In this document: positions 25,587-34,737 of the stretch, in pieces
Numbering within the stretch: the first letter of the stretch is position 1
Layout: each line of letters starts with the position of its first letter
From: Streptomyces parvus
Lineage (GTDB): Bacteria; Actinomycetota; Actinomycetes; Streptomycetales; Streptomycetaceae
Reading direction: 5' to 3'
NCBI RefSeq assembly: GCF_032121415.1
Contig: NZ_CP135079.1
Location: forward strand, 3,906,001 to 3,970,000
Length of the DNA: 64,000 bases
Position numbers and translations under genes: made by a program
Notes under the pieces: model-generated
The model's database searches: none
What the model saw: only the letters and a program-made list of their open reading frames with translations
What the model was told of the DNA's origin: nothing

Positions 25587-26861
25587 CTACCGGGATGCCG
25601 CGCGGCGGACGCCGTACGCGGCGGCGCCGATGAGGAGGACGGCGGCTCCGGTGATCACGGAGGGCAGCGGCAGGGCGAAGGCCAGGGCGAGGCAGCCGGC
25701 CAGGCCGAGCACGGGGATGAGCCGGGCCGGGCGGCCTTCGGCGGGGGTCAGGGTCCATGCGGAGGCGTTGGCGATGGCGTAGTACGCCAGGACGCCGAAG
25801 GAGGAGAACCCGATCGCTCCGCGTACGTCCGTGGTCGCGGCGGCCACGGCGACGACGGCGCCCACGAGGAGTTCGGCCCGGTGGGGGACCTTGAAGCGTG
25901 GGTGTACGGCGGCCAGAACGTGGGGGAGGTGGTGGTCGCGGGCCATGGCCAGGGTGGTGCGGGAGACGCCGAGGATGAGGGCGAGCAGGGAGCCGAGGGC
26001 TGCGACGGCCGCGCCGACGCGTACGACGGGTACGAGCCAGGCGGCACCGGCTGCCCGCGCGGCCTCCGTGAGCGGGGCCCCGGCGGAGGCGAGCCCGCCG
26101 GGGCCGAGGACCAGAAGGACGGAGACGGCGACGAGGGCGTAGACGACGAGGGTGATGCCCAGGGCGATCGGGATTGCGCGGGGAATGGTGCGGGCCGGGT
26201 CGCGGGCCTCCTCGCCGAGGGTGGCGATGCGGGCGTAACCGGCGAACGCGAAGAACAGCAGTCCGGCCGCTTGCAGCACCCCGGCGGCCGTGGCGTCCGA
26301 GCCGATCTCCAGGCGGGCCGCGTCCACCCCGTCGGACGTCAGGGAGGCGGTCGCGACGGCGGCGAGCACCGCCAGGACGACCGCCACGATGACGCGGGTG
26401 AGCAGGACGGACTTCTGGATGCCCGCGTAGTTGACGGCGGTCAGGGCCACCACGGCGGCCACCGCGATCGCGTGCGCCTGGCCCGGCCAGACGTAGGAGC
26501 CGACGGTCAACGCCATCGCCGCGCAGGAGGCGGTCTTGCCGACGACGAACGCCCAGCCGGCCAGGTAGCCCCAGAAGGGGCCGAGGCGCTCCCGCCCGTA
26601 GACGTAGGTGCCGCCCGAGGCCGGGTAGAGGGCGGCGAGCCGGGCCGAGGAGGTGGCGTTGCAGTAGGCGACGACCGCGGCCAGGGCGAGCCCGAGCAGC
26701 AGGCCGGACCCGGCGGCGCGGGCGGCGGGGGCGAGCGAGGCGAAGATCCCGGCGCCGATCATCGACCCCAGGCCGATCATCACCGCGTCCGGTACGCCGA
26801 TGTGCCGCTGGAGTACGCCCGGGGTTGTGGCTGCCGTAGGGCGCGGGAGCTTGCTGTCCAA
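25587..26861 (-). CDS. APC-family amino-acid/polyamine permease
   Basis: 424 aa, about 12 transmembrane helices. Helix 1 carries the APC substrate motif VMIGLGSMIGAGIFASLAPA. YPASGGTYVYGRERLG follows helix 2-3, and FFAFAGYARIATLGEEARDP is the helix 6 signature. It imports or exchanges an amino acid or amine across the cytoplasmic membrane. The preferred start is TTG at 26861 with AAGGAG 7 nt upstream; an ATG at 26882 lacks a ribosome-binding site. Specificity unknown. Confidence 0.85.
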   Translation of the reverse strand: MDSKLPRPTAATTPGVLQRHIGVPDAVMIGLGSMIGAGIFASLAPAARAAGSGLLLGLALAAVVAYCNATSSARLAALYPASGGTYVYGRERLGPFWGYLAGWAFVVGKTASCAAMALTVGSYVWPGQAHAIAVAAVVALTAVNYAGIQKSVLLTRVIVAVVLAVLAAVATASLTSDGVDAARLEIGSDATAAGVLQAAGLLFFAFAGYARIATLGEEARDPARTIPRAIPIALGITLVVYALVAVSVLLVLGPGGLASAGAPLTEAARAAGAAWLVPVVRVGAAVAALGSLLALILGVSRTTLAMARDHHLPHVLAAVHPRFKVPHRAELLVGAVVAVAAATTDVRGAIGFSSFGVLAYYAIANASAWTLTPAEGRPARLIPVLGLAGCLALAFALPLPSVITGAAVLLIGAAAYGVRRAASR

Positions 26862-27048
26862 GCCTTCTCTCCTTGCGGACATGTTCGATCGGATGTACCT
26901 GGACGGGACCCGCTGGACCAGCCACTCCCCGTCGCGCATCAGGGTACGGCCGGTCATCTCCGAGGACGGCCGGAAGCTCCTCGCGGGTCAGGATGCGCGC
27001 GCGTGGCCGTGGAGCAGGACACCATCCGCCGCGGCAGCACGGTCCGAC

Positions 27049-27600
27049 TCAGTCGATCGTCCTGACCACCCGCGCGGGCACTCCGGCGACCACCGTGCCG
27101 GCGGGAACGTCACGCGTGACCACCGCACCGGCGGCGACCACCGCACCGGCACCGATGGTCACCCCCTGCGTGATCACGGCAGCCGTCCCGATCCAGACGT
27201 CGTCCTCGACGACGATCGGGGCGAAGGAGAGGAACGCGCGGCGTTCGGCACGGGGCAGCGGGTGGCCTCCGGTGATGAGGCTGGCCTTCGGGGCGATCAT
27301 GACGCCGTTCCCGATACGGATGCCTCCCTTGTCCATGAAGGTGCATCCCTGGTTGACGAAGACGTTCTCCCCGAAGGTCGTGTTCAGGCCGTACTCGGTG
27401 AAGAACGGCGGGTAGATCGTCACCGACTCCGGCAGCGGGCCACCGAACACAACGGAGAGTAGTTCTGCGCGGCCTTCGCTGTCGTTGAACGGAAGCAGGT
27501 TCAGGCGGGACGTCGCATCGGTCACCTCCGCGATCCGTTCGGCATGGCGCGCGAACTCGGGCGTCTGGACGTACATCACGTGATCTGTGCGAGTGGACAT
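27049..27600 (-). CDS. Hexapeptide-repeat sugar O-acetyltransferase (maltose/galactoside acetyltransferase type)
   Basis: 183 aa. N-terminal helical cap, then left-handed beta-helix repeats: TTFGENVFVNQGCTFMDKGG, IGNGVMIAPKASLITGGHPL (His of the catalytic GGHPL motif) and IGAGAVVAAGAVVTRDVPAGTVVAG. This is the LacA/Maa family, which uses acetyl-CoA. It is divergent from a LysR gene across a 90-bp gap with a perfect palindrome, so LysR most likely controls it. Confidence 0.88.
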   Translation of the reverse strand: MSTRTDHVMYVQTPEFARHAERIAEVTDATSRLNLLPFNDSEGRAELLSVVFGGPLPESVTIYPPFFTEYGLNTTFGENVFVNQGCTFMDKGGIRIGNGVMIAPKASLITGGHPLPRAERRAFLSFAPIVVEDDVWIGTAAVITQGVTIGAGAVVAAGAVVTRDVPAGTVVAGVPARVVRTID

Positions 27601-27658
27601 GCGCCGATCCCACCACCGTGCAGGTCACTCGATCAAACAACCCCGCACTCCTCCAGGA

Positions 27659-27673
27659 ACAACCAGTGGTTGT
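27659..27673. promoter_or_regulatory. LysR-type operator palindrome
   Basis: ACAACCA-G-TGGTTGT, a perfect 15-bp palindrome (with the T-N11-A geometry within it) in the short divergent region between the acetyltransferase and LysR genes, 18 bp before the LysR start. Expected to be the binding site for the adjacent LysR protein. Confidence 0.65.
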
Positions 27674-27690
27674 GAAAGTAGGGTGGATGT

Positions 27691-28623
27691 GTGGATGCTG
27701 AAGCGCTGCGGACGTTCGTGACCGTCGCCGAGACCGGCCAGTTCCAGGCTGCGGCCGACGAGCTGGGGGTCAGTCAGCAGGCGGTCTCCAAGCGGATCGC
27801 GGCCCTGGAGCGGCACCTCGGGGTCATGCTCCTGGTGCGGACCTCCCGAGGCTCCCGGCCGAGCCCGGACGGACAGGTCTTCCTGCCGCACGCGAAAAGG
27901 GTCCTGGCGGTCGTCGAACAGGCCGAGCAGGCCGTGCGCCCCGGAAGCCGTCCCCTGCGCGTCGACGTCCTCAACCGGCGCATCCTCCCGGCCCAGGCCG
28001 TCCACCGGTTCTACCGCTCCCACCCGGAGACGGAGCTGGACGTGGTCACGCTGAGCACGGAGAACGCCGCCCAGGCCGCCCAGGCGGTGCTCGAAGGGAC
28101 GGTCGACGCGTCCTTCCGTGCCCTGCCGGCGGACCAGGTCCCGGCCGGCATCAGTGTCGAACGGCTGATGGACGCACCCCTGGAGCTCCTGGTCGGCCCC
28201 GGCCACCCGCTGGCCGACGCGCCCGGGGTCAGTCCTGCGGAGCTGGCCGGTCACCGCATCTGGATCCCCGGGATCATGCCGGGCACGGAGTGGGCGGCGT
28301 TCTACCGGACGCTGTCCGAAGCCTTCGGCCTGAGCATTGACGCCCTCGGCCCCGACTTCGGTCCCGAGGCACTGATGGACGCGCTGGCGGAGTCGGACTC
28401 CCTGGCCACCCTGGTCGGGCGTGGAGACCGCTATCTGTGGCCCCAGGCCCACGACCTCCGGCGCATCCCGTTGCGCGACCCGACCCCGGTCTACCCGCAC
28501 GTGCTGCTCTTCCGCAGCGGGGACCAGCACCCCGTGCTGACCGCGCTGCGCGCCTATCTGCGCAGCGCCGGCCCGCGCACCCCGCCGGACGTGTGGGTGC
28601 CGGAGTGCACCGTGAGGGGGTGA
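27691..28623 (+). CDS. LysR-family transcriptional regulator
   Basis: 310 aa from a GTG. HTH in ALRTFVTVAETGQFQ and LGVSQQAVSKRIAALERHL, effector domain with LRVDVLNRRILPAQAVHRF and ELLVGPGHPLADAPG. Divergent from the acetyltransferase; the intergenic palindrome indicates mutual and auto-control. Effector unknown. Confidence 0.88.
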   Translation: MDAEALRTFVTVAETGQFQAAADELGVSQQAVSKRIAALERHLGVMLLVRTSRGSRPSPDGQVFLPHAKRVLAVVEQAEQAVRPGSRPLRVDVLNRRILPAQAVHRFYRSHPETELDVVTLSTENAAQAAQAVLEGTVDASFRALPADQVPAGISVERLMDAPLELLVGPGHPLADAPGVSPAELAGHRIWIPGIMPGTEWAAFYRTLSEAFGLSIDALGPDFGPEALMDALAESDSLATLVGRGDRYLWPQAHDLRRIPLRDPTPVYPHVLLFRSGDQHPVLTALRAYLRSAGPRTPPDVWVPECTVRG

Positions 28624-28674
28624 GTGAGGCCGGGGTGTCACTCGTGGCCCGGCAGCCCCACCCGCTGCCCCGGC

Positions 28675-29007
28675 TTACGCGAGCCCGCCGAGCCGGAGGG
28701 CATCCTCGATCTCGCCGAGCTTCGCTGAGGACAGGGCGCCCGCCCGCTCGATCAGGTCGTCCCGGGACACGGTGGTCAGCCACGTGCAAGGGGTGAGGCC
28801 CGGACGCGGCAACGCGAACCGCAGCACGCCTTCGAAGGGCAGTCCTTCCCTCGCGCCTACCGCCACTTCGATGCCCAGGCCGCTGATGTCGACGCCGGCC
28901 GGAGCGACGACCTGCATCACGCGGATCCCGCAGGCGTCGTCTCCCGACAGCAGGACGACCGGCCGCCGCTCGTCGAACTCCACCCACCAGACTTCACCAC
29001 GTCGCAC
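28675..29007 (-). CDS. PemK/MazF-like toxin, apparently without antitoxin
   Basis: 110 aa. Begins VRRGEVWWVEFDERRPVVLLSG, the MazF first strands (G-E-V-W plus RPVVLLSGD), then VMQVVAPAG, LTPCTWLTTVSRDDL and a final helix. Family members are ribosome-independent mRNA endonucleases. GTG start with GGAGGG upstream. No RHH or AbrB antitoxin frame was seen on either side: upstream is a 66-aa membrane protein and downstream a convergent LysR. It may be an orphan or degraded toxin, or a regulator. Confidence 0.65.
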   Translation of the reverse strand: MRRGEVWWVEFDERRPVVLLSGDDACGIRVMQVVAPAGVDISGLGIEVAVGAREGLPFEGVLRFALPRPGLTPCTWLTTVSRDDLIERAGALSSAKLGEIEDALRLGGLA

Positions 29008-29091
29008 ATGCCCTCCTGACACAGGACGGCGGGCCGACGCCGCGCGAGTCCGACGCGCCGTGGAGACGTGCACGAGAGTACGGCGTCGTTG

Positions 29092-29292
29092 TCAGTCGGC
29101 CGGCCTCATACGGAGCCGCCGTACGTCCACCACGAGCGCGTACACAGCACCGAGGAAGGCCGCGGCTCCGAAAACGAGCCAGAGAACCGTGGCCCCGGAA
29201 CGGTACTCACGAACGGCGAGAGCGAGCAGCAACCCGGCGGCGAATACGCCGAAGGCGGAGATCAGAGCGCTGATGTGATGGGTCACCCGCAC
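29092..29292 (-). CDS. Small two-helix membrane protein
   Basis: 66 aa, GTG start. Two hydrophobic helices (ISALISAFGVFAAGLLLALA and VLWLVFGAAAFLGAVYALVV), basic tail. No clear ribosome-binding site, which lowers confidence. It lies 84 bp upstream of the MazF-like gene on the same strand. Function unknown. Confidence 0.5.
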   Translation of the reverse strand: MRVTHHISALISAFGVFAAGLLLALAVREYRSGATVLWLVFGAAAFLGAVYALVVDVRRLRMRPAD

Positions 29293-29400
29293 ATCTTCGA
29301 CGACAACCTCGACCGGCGGAAGTGATGTGGGGACGGCCTGGTTCCGCGGGTGCGGCCGGCACTCACGCCGGTTCGCCCTCGTAGTGCGCGAGGCTTCCGG

Positions 29401-30186
29401 TTACGGGACCCGGGCCACCGCGACGTACATGCCGCTGTGCTCCTGCTCGGGCGCGGGGGTTCCGTTGAACCACTCCGGAGCCTTCACCAGGCCGGGGGTG
29501 ACGATCTCCAGGCCCTCGAAGAACCGCGCGAACTCCTCCCGCGTCCGCAGGGCCAGTTGGATGCCGCCCTTGTTGTACTCGTCCGCGCTCTGCTCCCCCT
29601 TCTCCTCGTTCACGTCGGACGCGCCGTGGGACAGCACGACGTAGCTGCCGGGCGCCAAGGCGTCCGTGAACGTGCGGACGGTGTCGATCGGCTTCTCGGC
29701 GTCGGGGAGGAAGTGGAGGAGGCCGAGCAGGGAGAGGACGATCGGGCGGTCGAAGTCCAGGGTCTCGCGGGCCGCGTCGAGGATGATCGCGGGCTCGCGC
29801 ACGTCCGCGTGGACGTAGTCCGTCACCCCCTCCGGCCTGCTGACCAGCAGCGCTTCCGCGTGGCGCAGGACGATGGGGTCGTTGTCGCAGTAGACGATCC
29901 GGGCGGAGGGCCGGATCTCCTGGGCTATCTGATGCAGGTTCGGCTCGGTGGGGATGCCCGTCCCGATGTCGAGGAACTGCGTCACACCCTGGCCCGCCAG
30001 CCACGCCGTCGCGCGGTGCATGAAGGCGCGCTGCTGGTGGGCGCCGATCTTCGCTTCCACGGGCAGGAGTTCGGCCACCTGCTGGTCCACCGGGTAGTTG
30101 TCCTTGCCGCCGAGCAGGGCGTCGTAGACCCGGGCCGAGTGCGGCTTGCTGGTGTCGATCGGGGGGTGAGGCGCCTGTGCCGTCAT
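29401..30186 (-). CDS. SAM-dependent methyltransferase, DUF574 family (second copy)
   Basis: 261 aa. SKPHSARVYDALLGGKDNYP and QFLDIGTGIPTEPNLHQ are the DUF574 signatures; YCDNDPIVLRHAEALL follows. It is clearly a paralogue of 23163-23969 but diverged. No regulator overlaps it. The 240-bp upstream gap (30187-30429) toward the CPBP gene holds no further gene that I can support. Confidence 0.87.
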   Translation of the reverse strand: MTAQAPHPPIDTSKPHSARVYDALLGGKDNYPVDQQVAELLPVEAKIGAHQQRAFMHRATAWLAGQGVTQFLDIGTGIPTEPNLHQIAQEIRPSARIVYCDNDPIVLRHAEALLVSRPEGVTDYVHADVREPAIILDAARETLDFDRPIVLSLLGLLHFLPDAEKPIDTVRTFTDALAPGSYVVLSHGASDVNEEKGEQSADEYNKGGIQLALRTREEFARFFEGLEIVTPGLVKAPEWFNGTPAPEQEHSGMYVAVARVP

Positions 30187-30429
30187 GCCGAACTCCAGAT
30201 AGACGTGGTGTGGACCATTCAGTCGACGCAGTCTGCCACGGCAACACCGCCGGCACGCAGGGGTCTTCGGTCGTCAACCGGGGGCGGGAGGGGAGGGGGC
30301 GGCCGGGGGTCTACTCGTACGCCGCTTCCCGATCCCCCGTGACCGTGGCGCTGCGATGGCCGTGAGTCTGCTCACCCGCGCCGGTCAACGCTTTGACCTC
30401 GTACGCCCCGCACGCCCAGGATCGGCGGT

Positions 30430-31509
30430 GTGAACCCTGACGCGCCCCAGCCGCCGCACTCGTCCTCCTCGCCTCCCCCGTCGCCCTGGACCCCGCCGTC
30501 GTCGTCGGGCGAGCCGCCGCGCCCGCCCGGGCAGCCCTGGCCGGGCCTGCAGAGCGGTCAGGGCTGGGACAGGCCCCCGGAGTGGAGCCGCCCGCCGACC
30601 GGGCCGGTGCGCGCGCCCTCCGGGTCCCGCTACGACGAGCAGGGACGCAACGGGCAGGGTGGACGGTTCGGTTGGATCGGCGAGCTGTCGGCCGTCGTGG
30701 GGCTGGTCCTGCTGGCCGTCGTGGTCGTCGGCATCGTCGGCATGGTCCTCGCGGAGCTGCTGGACGCGGCCCCCGCGGACCCGGACAGCGAGCTGTTCTT
30801 CAAGGACCCCGTCGCCGATCTGGTCGTCCAGCTCCTCGGCATCGCGATCGCCATACCCATCGTCCTGTGGGGCGCCCGCGTGCTGGGCCGGCGGCCCGCC
30901 GGGACCGTGTCGTCCGTCGTCGGGCGGCTGCGCTGGGGCTGGCTCGGGCGGTGCGCCGCCGTGGGATTCCCGCTGATGGCTGTGCAGATCGGTCTGCTGA
31001 TCGCGTGGACCTGGGACGACGAGCCGGTCGGTGAGTCGGGGAGCGGCTTCCCGGGGTGGCCGGTCTTCCTGCTGAGCCTGGCCGTCATCCTGGCGCTCGT
31101 GCCGTTCCAGGCAGCCGCCGAGGAGTACGTCTTCCGGGGCTGGCTGGTCCAGGTGGTCGGCCGGGTCGCGCGTTCGCCCTGGCCCGCGGTCGTCGTCGCG
31201 TCCCTGCTGTTCGCCCTGGCCCACGGGTTCGGTGAACTCTCGGGGTTCCTCCTGCTGTTGTACTCGGCGCTGTGGTGGGGCTGGCTGGTGATCCGTACCG
31301 GTGGGCTCGAAGCCGTGATCGTCATGCACGTCGCGAACAACCTGCTGGCCTTCGGCCTGGCGGCCGGTTTCGGCGAGCTGGCCAGCACGGAGACCGCCGC
31401 CGACGCCCCCTGGCAGGCCATGGCGGCCGAACTCGTCTTCGCCCCGCTGTACTGCCTCACCGTGGCCCGGATCGCCGACCGCCGCGGGATCGAGCGGGTG
31501 AGCCCCTGA
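30430..31509 (+). CDS. CPBP-family intramembrane glutamic protease
   Basis: 359 aa. A long Pro/Ser-rich cytoplasmic N-terminus (1-80) precedes about 7-8 membrane helices. The CPBP (ABI) motifs are intact: EEYVFRGWL (paired Glu and the Arg), LLFALAHG (His) and HVANNLLAF (His/Asn). Such Rce1-like proteases process prenylated or bacteriocin-type peptides or act in immunity; the partner here is unknown. GTG start at 30430. Confidence 0.82.
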   Translation: MNPDAPQPPHSSSSPPPSPWTPPSSSGEPPRPPGQPWPGLQSGQGWDRPPEWSRPPTGPVRAPSGSRYDEQGRNGQGGRFGWIGELSAVVGLVLLAVVVVGIVGMVLAELLDAAPADPDSELFFKDPVADLVVQLLGIAIAIPIVLWGARVLGRRPAGTVSSVVGRLRWGWLGRCAAVGFPLMAVQIGLLIAWTWDDEPVGESGSGFPGWPVFLLSLAVILALVPFQAAAEEYVFRGWLVQVVGRVARSPWPAVVVASLLFALAHGFGELSGFLLLLYSALWWGWLVIRTGGLEAVIVMHVANNLLAFGLAAGFGELASTETAADAPWQAMAAELVFAPLYCLTVARIADRRGIERVSP

Positions 31510-31578
31510 CTCCCTGACCTCGCGCGCTTCTCCCTCCCCGCGTCGTCTTCGGCCGAGGAGCGCGGCGGGGGGACCGGT

Positions 31579-32178
31579 TCAGAACTCCACGGTCAGCTGC
31601 GCGCGGACGTGCGCCCGCAGCACCCCCGCCATGTCCGTCGCGCAGTCGCTGATCAGCCACTGGATCTGGAGGCCGTCCATCAGCGCGATGAGCTGCTGCG
31701 CGGCGGCCGACGGGTCGACGTCGTCCCGGAGTTCGCCCGCCTCCCGGGCCTGGAGGTAGGCGCGTTCGGTGTTGGCGACGGACGTACGGTAGCGGGCCTC
31801 GAAATACGCGTGCGCCGGGTGGTCGGGGGCCGTGGCCTCCGCCGCGACCACCGAGAACAGCTCGACGATCCCGCGCCGCTTGGCGTTCAGCTCGGCGAGG
31901 TCCACCAGTCGGCGCAGATGGTCCACGCCCCGCGTGACACCGAGGGCCAGCCACGCGTCGTCCACGTCGTCGCGGCGCTGGAGGACGGCGAGGAGCAGCG
32001 CCTCCTTCGTCGGGAAGTGGTGCAGGAGCCCCGGGTGGGAGATGCCGCAGCGGGTGGCGATGACGCGCAGCGACGCCCCCCGGTAGCCGGCCTCGCCGAA
32101 CAGGGTCATCGCCTGGTCGAGGATCTCGGTCCGCTTGGCCCGGCCCTTGGCGTAGCCGCGCCGGGTTCCCGGGGTCAC
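31579..32178 (-). CDS. TetR-family regulator
   Basis: 199 aa. N-terminal HTH: RTEILDQAMTLFGEAGYRG, LRVIATRCGISHPGLLHHF, PTKEALLLAVL. A C-terminal ligand domain follows (about 85-195). GTG start. It is divergent from a GH3 glycosidase gene with 145 bp between them, so it is the likely regulator of that gene. The effector would be a sugar or aglycone by inference. Confidence 0.87.
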   Translation of the reverse strand: MTPGTRRGYAKGRAKRTEILDQAMTLFGEAGYRGASLRVIATRCGISHPGLLHHFPTKEALLLAVLQRRDDVDDAWLALGVTRGVDHLRRLVDLAELNAKRRGIVELFSVVAAEATAPDHPAHAYFEARYRTSVANTERAYLQAREAGELRDDVDPSAAAQQLIALMDGLQIQWLISDCATDMAGVLRAHVRAQLTVEF

Positions 32179-32180
32179 GC

Positions 32181-32244
32181 GTATTCACCCGCTGTCATCG
32201 GACGCCTCTCTCGTTCCGCCCCAGATTCTCACAGGGGTGAATAC
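32181..32244. promoter_or_regulatory. Inverted repeat in TetR/GH3 divergent promoter
   Basis: GTATTCACCC (32181-32190) and its exact complement GGGTGAATAC (32235-32244) frame the TetR-proximal part of the intergenic region, 44 bp apart. The second arm runs into CTTACCAAGCGGTCGG, a TetR-operator-like stretch. The two arms could be paired TetR sites that loop or flank the promoters. Confidence 0.45.
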
Positions 32245-32322
32245 TTACCAAGCGGTCGGGATTGAGCGTACGGTACTGCGAGTGCCGCCATAGCCGTCGT
32301 GGCCGTCGTGAAAGGACGTCCT

Positions 32323-34605
32323 GTGGGTCCCAAGCCGCCGTATCTCGACCCCGCGCTGCCCGTCGCGGAGCGGGTCGCCGACCTCCTGGGGCGCATGACG
32401 CTGCCCGAGAAGGTGGGCCAGATGCTCCAGCTCAACGCCAAGGAGGGCGTGCGGCACCTCGTCGAGGACCTGCACGCGGGCTCGATCCTGCACGCCTCGC
32501 CGGAGCGGATGCGCGAGGCCGCCGAACTCACCGAGCGGACCCGGCTGCGCATCCCGCTGCTCGTCGCGGAGGACTGCATCCACGGGCACTCGTTCTGGGA
32601 GGGGGCCACGATCTACCCGACGCAGCTCGGGATGGCCGCCACCTGGGACCCGGAGCTGGTGGAACGGATCGCGCGGGCGACGGCGGTGGAGGTCGCGGCG
32701 ACCGGGGTGCACTGGACGTTCTCGCCGGTGCTGTGCATCACCCGGGACCTGCGGTGGGGCCGGGTGAGCGAGACGTTCGGCGAAGATCCCTTCCTGATCG
32801 GCGAGCTGGCCTCCGCGATGGTGCGCGGCTACCAGGGTGAGGGCCTGGAGGACCCGACCGCGATCCTGGCCTGCGCCAAGCACTTCGCCGGGTACTCCGA
32901 GACCCAGGGCGGCCGGGACGCCAGTGAGGCGGACATCTCGCGCCGCAAGCTGCGCTCCTGGTTCCTGCCGCCGTTCGAGCGGGTCGCGAAGGAGGGCTGC
33001 CGGACCTTCATGCTCGGCTACCAGTCGATGGACGGCGTGCCGATCACCGTCAACGACTGGCTGCTCAACGAGGTGTTGCGCGGCGAGTGGGGCTATACCG
33101 GCACCCTGGTCACCGACTGGGACAACGTCGGCCGGATGGTGTGGGAGCAGAAGGTCTACGCCGACTACGCGCTGGCGTCGGCGGCGGCGGTCCGCGCGGG
33201 CAACGACATGGTGATGACCACGTCGAACTTCTTCGAGGGAGCACAGGAGGCCGTCGCCCAGGGTGCGTTGACGGAGGCGGAGATCGACGCCGCCGTCCGC
33301 CGCGTCCTGACGCTCAAGTTCGAGCTCGGGCTCTTCGAGAACCCGCGCCACCCCGACGCCGACCGGCAGGCCGAGGTCATCGGCAGCGGGGCGCACGCGG
33401 CGCTGAACCTGGAGGCGGCCCGCCGCTCTCTGGTGCTGCTGGCCAACGACGGCACGCTGCCGTTCGCGGGCGGCCTGGAGTCCGAAGGGGAGGGCCGGGC
33501 CACGGGGCCCGGCCCCCGTACGGTCGCGGTCGTCGGCCCCAACGCTGATGACGCGCAGACCCAGTTGGGCGACTGGGCGGGCTCCTCCGGACAGGCCGAC
33601 TGGCTGCCGGACGGCCAGCCGCGCGCCATGATCCGTACGGTCCTCGACGGCTTCCGCGACCATGTGCCCGCCGACTGGACCGTCGCGTACGCGCCCGGCG
33701 CCCGCATCCTCGACGTGGGTCCGGACCCGGAGGGTGCGTTCTTCCCGGACGGGCAGCCCCGCCCGGAGGTCGTCCACCCGGCCTCTCCCGACGCGGAGTT
33801 GATCGCCGAAGCCGTCGCCGCCGCCGAGGCCGCCGACCATGTCGTGGCCGTCGTCGGCGACCGCATCGAGCTGATCGGCGAGGGCAAGTCGACGGCCACG
33901 CTCGAACTGGTCGGCGACCAGGTCGCGTTGCTGGACGCGTTGGCGGCGACGGGGAAGCCGCTGGTCGTCGTCGTCATCAGCTCCAAACCGCTGGTGCTGC
34001 CGCCGTCCGCGCTCGGTGCGGCGGCGATCGTGTACGCCGCCAACCCCGGCATGCTCGGCGGCCGGGCGATCGCCGAACTGCTTCTCGGGCTGATCGAGCC
34101 GACCGGGCGGCTGCCGCTGTCCTTCGCCCGGCACGCGGGCCAGCAGCCGACGTACTACAACCAGGTGCGCGGCCAGCACGGTACGCGCTATGCGGACCTC
34201 ACCCAGCGACCGGCGTTCGCGTTCGGCGAGGGGCTGAGCTATTCGACGGTCGCCTACACGGACCTGGAGGTGCTGACGGCGGTGGTCGACGAGTCGGAGA
34301 CCGTACGGGCCCGGGTCACGGTGACCAACACGGGGGCGCGGCCCGCGCTGGAGACGGTCCAGGTGTACGTGAGCGACACGGTGACGTCGGTGACCTGGGC
34401 GGAGAAGGAGCTCAAGGCCTACCGGCAGGTGGCGCTGGCCCCGGGGGAGGCGCGCGAGATCCTCTTCGGTCTCCCGGTGGCCGACTGCACGCTCGTGGAC
34501 GCGGAGGGCGTCCGCAGGGTGGAGCCGGGCCGCTTCGAGCTGCTGGTGGGCCCGTCGTCCCGGGACGAGGCGCTGCTGCGGGGGGAGTTCACGGTCAAGG
34601 GCTGA
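32323..34605 (+). CDS. Glycoside hydrolase family 3 (beta-glucosidase/beta-xylosidase type)
   Basis: 760 aa, no signal peptide, so probably cytosolic. N-terminal TIM barrel with KHFAGYSETQGGRDAS and the nucleophile Asp265 in LVTDWDNVG. The alpha/beta sandwich domain starts near ARRSLVLLANDGTLPF. A C-terminal fibronectin-III-like domain follows (TVTNTGARPALETVQVYVSD). It releases terminal beta-glucose or xylose from oligosaccharides or glycosides. The GTG at 32323 has AAAGGA 6 nt upstream and is preferred over the in-frame GTG at 32299. Exact sugar not determinable. Confidence 0.9.
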   Translation: MGPKPPYLDPALPVAERVADLLGRMTLPEKVGQMLQLNAKEGVRHLVEDLHAGSILHASPERMREAAELTERTRLRIPLLVAEDCIHGHSFWEGATIYPTQLGMAATWDPELVERIARATAVEVAATGVHWTFSPVLCITRDLRWGRVSETFGEDPFLIGELASAMVRGYQGEGLEDPTAILACAKHFAGYSETQGGRDASEADISRRKLRSWFLPPFERVAKEGCRTFMLGYQSMDGVPITVNDWLLNEVLRGEWGYTGTLVTDWDNVGRMVWEQKVYADYALASAAAVRAGNDMVMTTSNFFEGAQEAVAQGALTEAEIDAAVRRVLTLKFELGLFENPRHPDADRQAEVIGSGAHAALNLEAARRSLVLLANDGTLPFAGGLESEGEGRATGPGPRTVAVVGPNADDAQTQLGDWAGSSGQADWLPDGQPRAMIRTVLDGFRDHVPADWTVAYAPGARILDVGPDPEGAFFPDGQPRPEVVHPASPDAELIAEAVAAAEAADHVVAVVGDRIELIGEGKSTATLELVGDQVALLDALAATGKPLVVVVISSKPLVLPPSALGAAAIVYAANPGMLGGRAIAELLLGLIEPTGRLPLSFARHAGQQPTYYNQVRGQHGTRYADLTQRPAFAFGEGLSYSTVAYTDLEVLTAVVDESETVRARVTVTNTGARPALETVQVYVSDTVTSVTWAEKELKAYRQVALAPGEAREILFGLPVADCTLVDAEGVRRVEPGRFELLVGPSSRDEALLRGEFTVKG

Positions 34606-34737
34606 GCCCTGGACGGTGGGCGGCGCCCGCCGACGGCACCGTGAGGTCCGCACCCGGCTCCGGGGCCTCGGCCTCCTGGCCGGAGGAGCCGGCCGGCGCA
34701 CGCCCGTTCGGGGCGCGCAAAGAAGAAGCGTTTCCGC

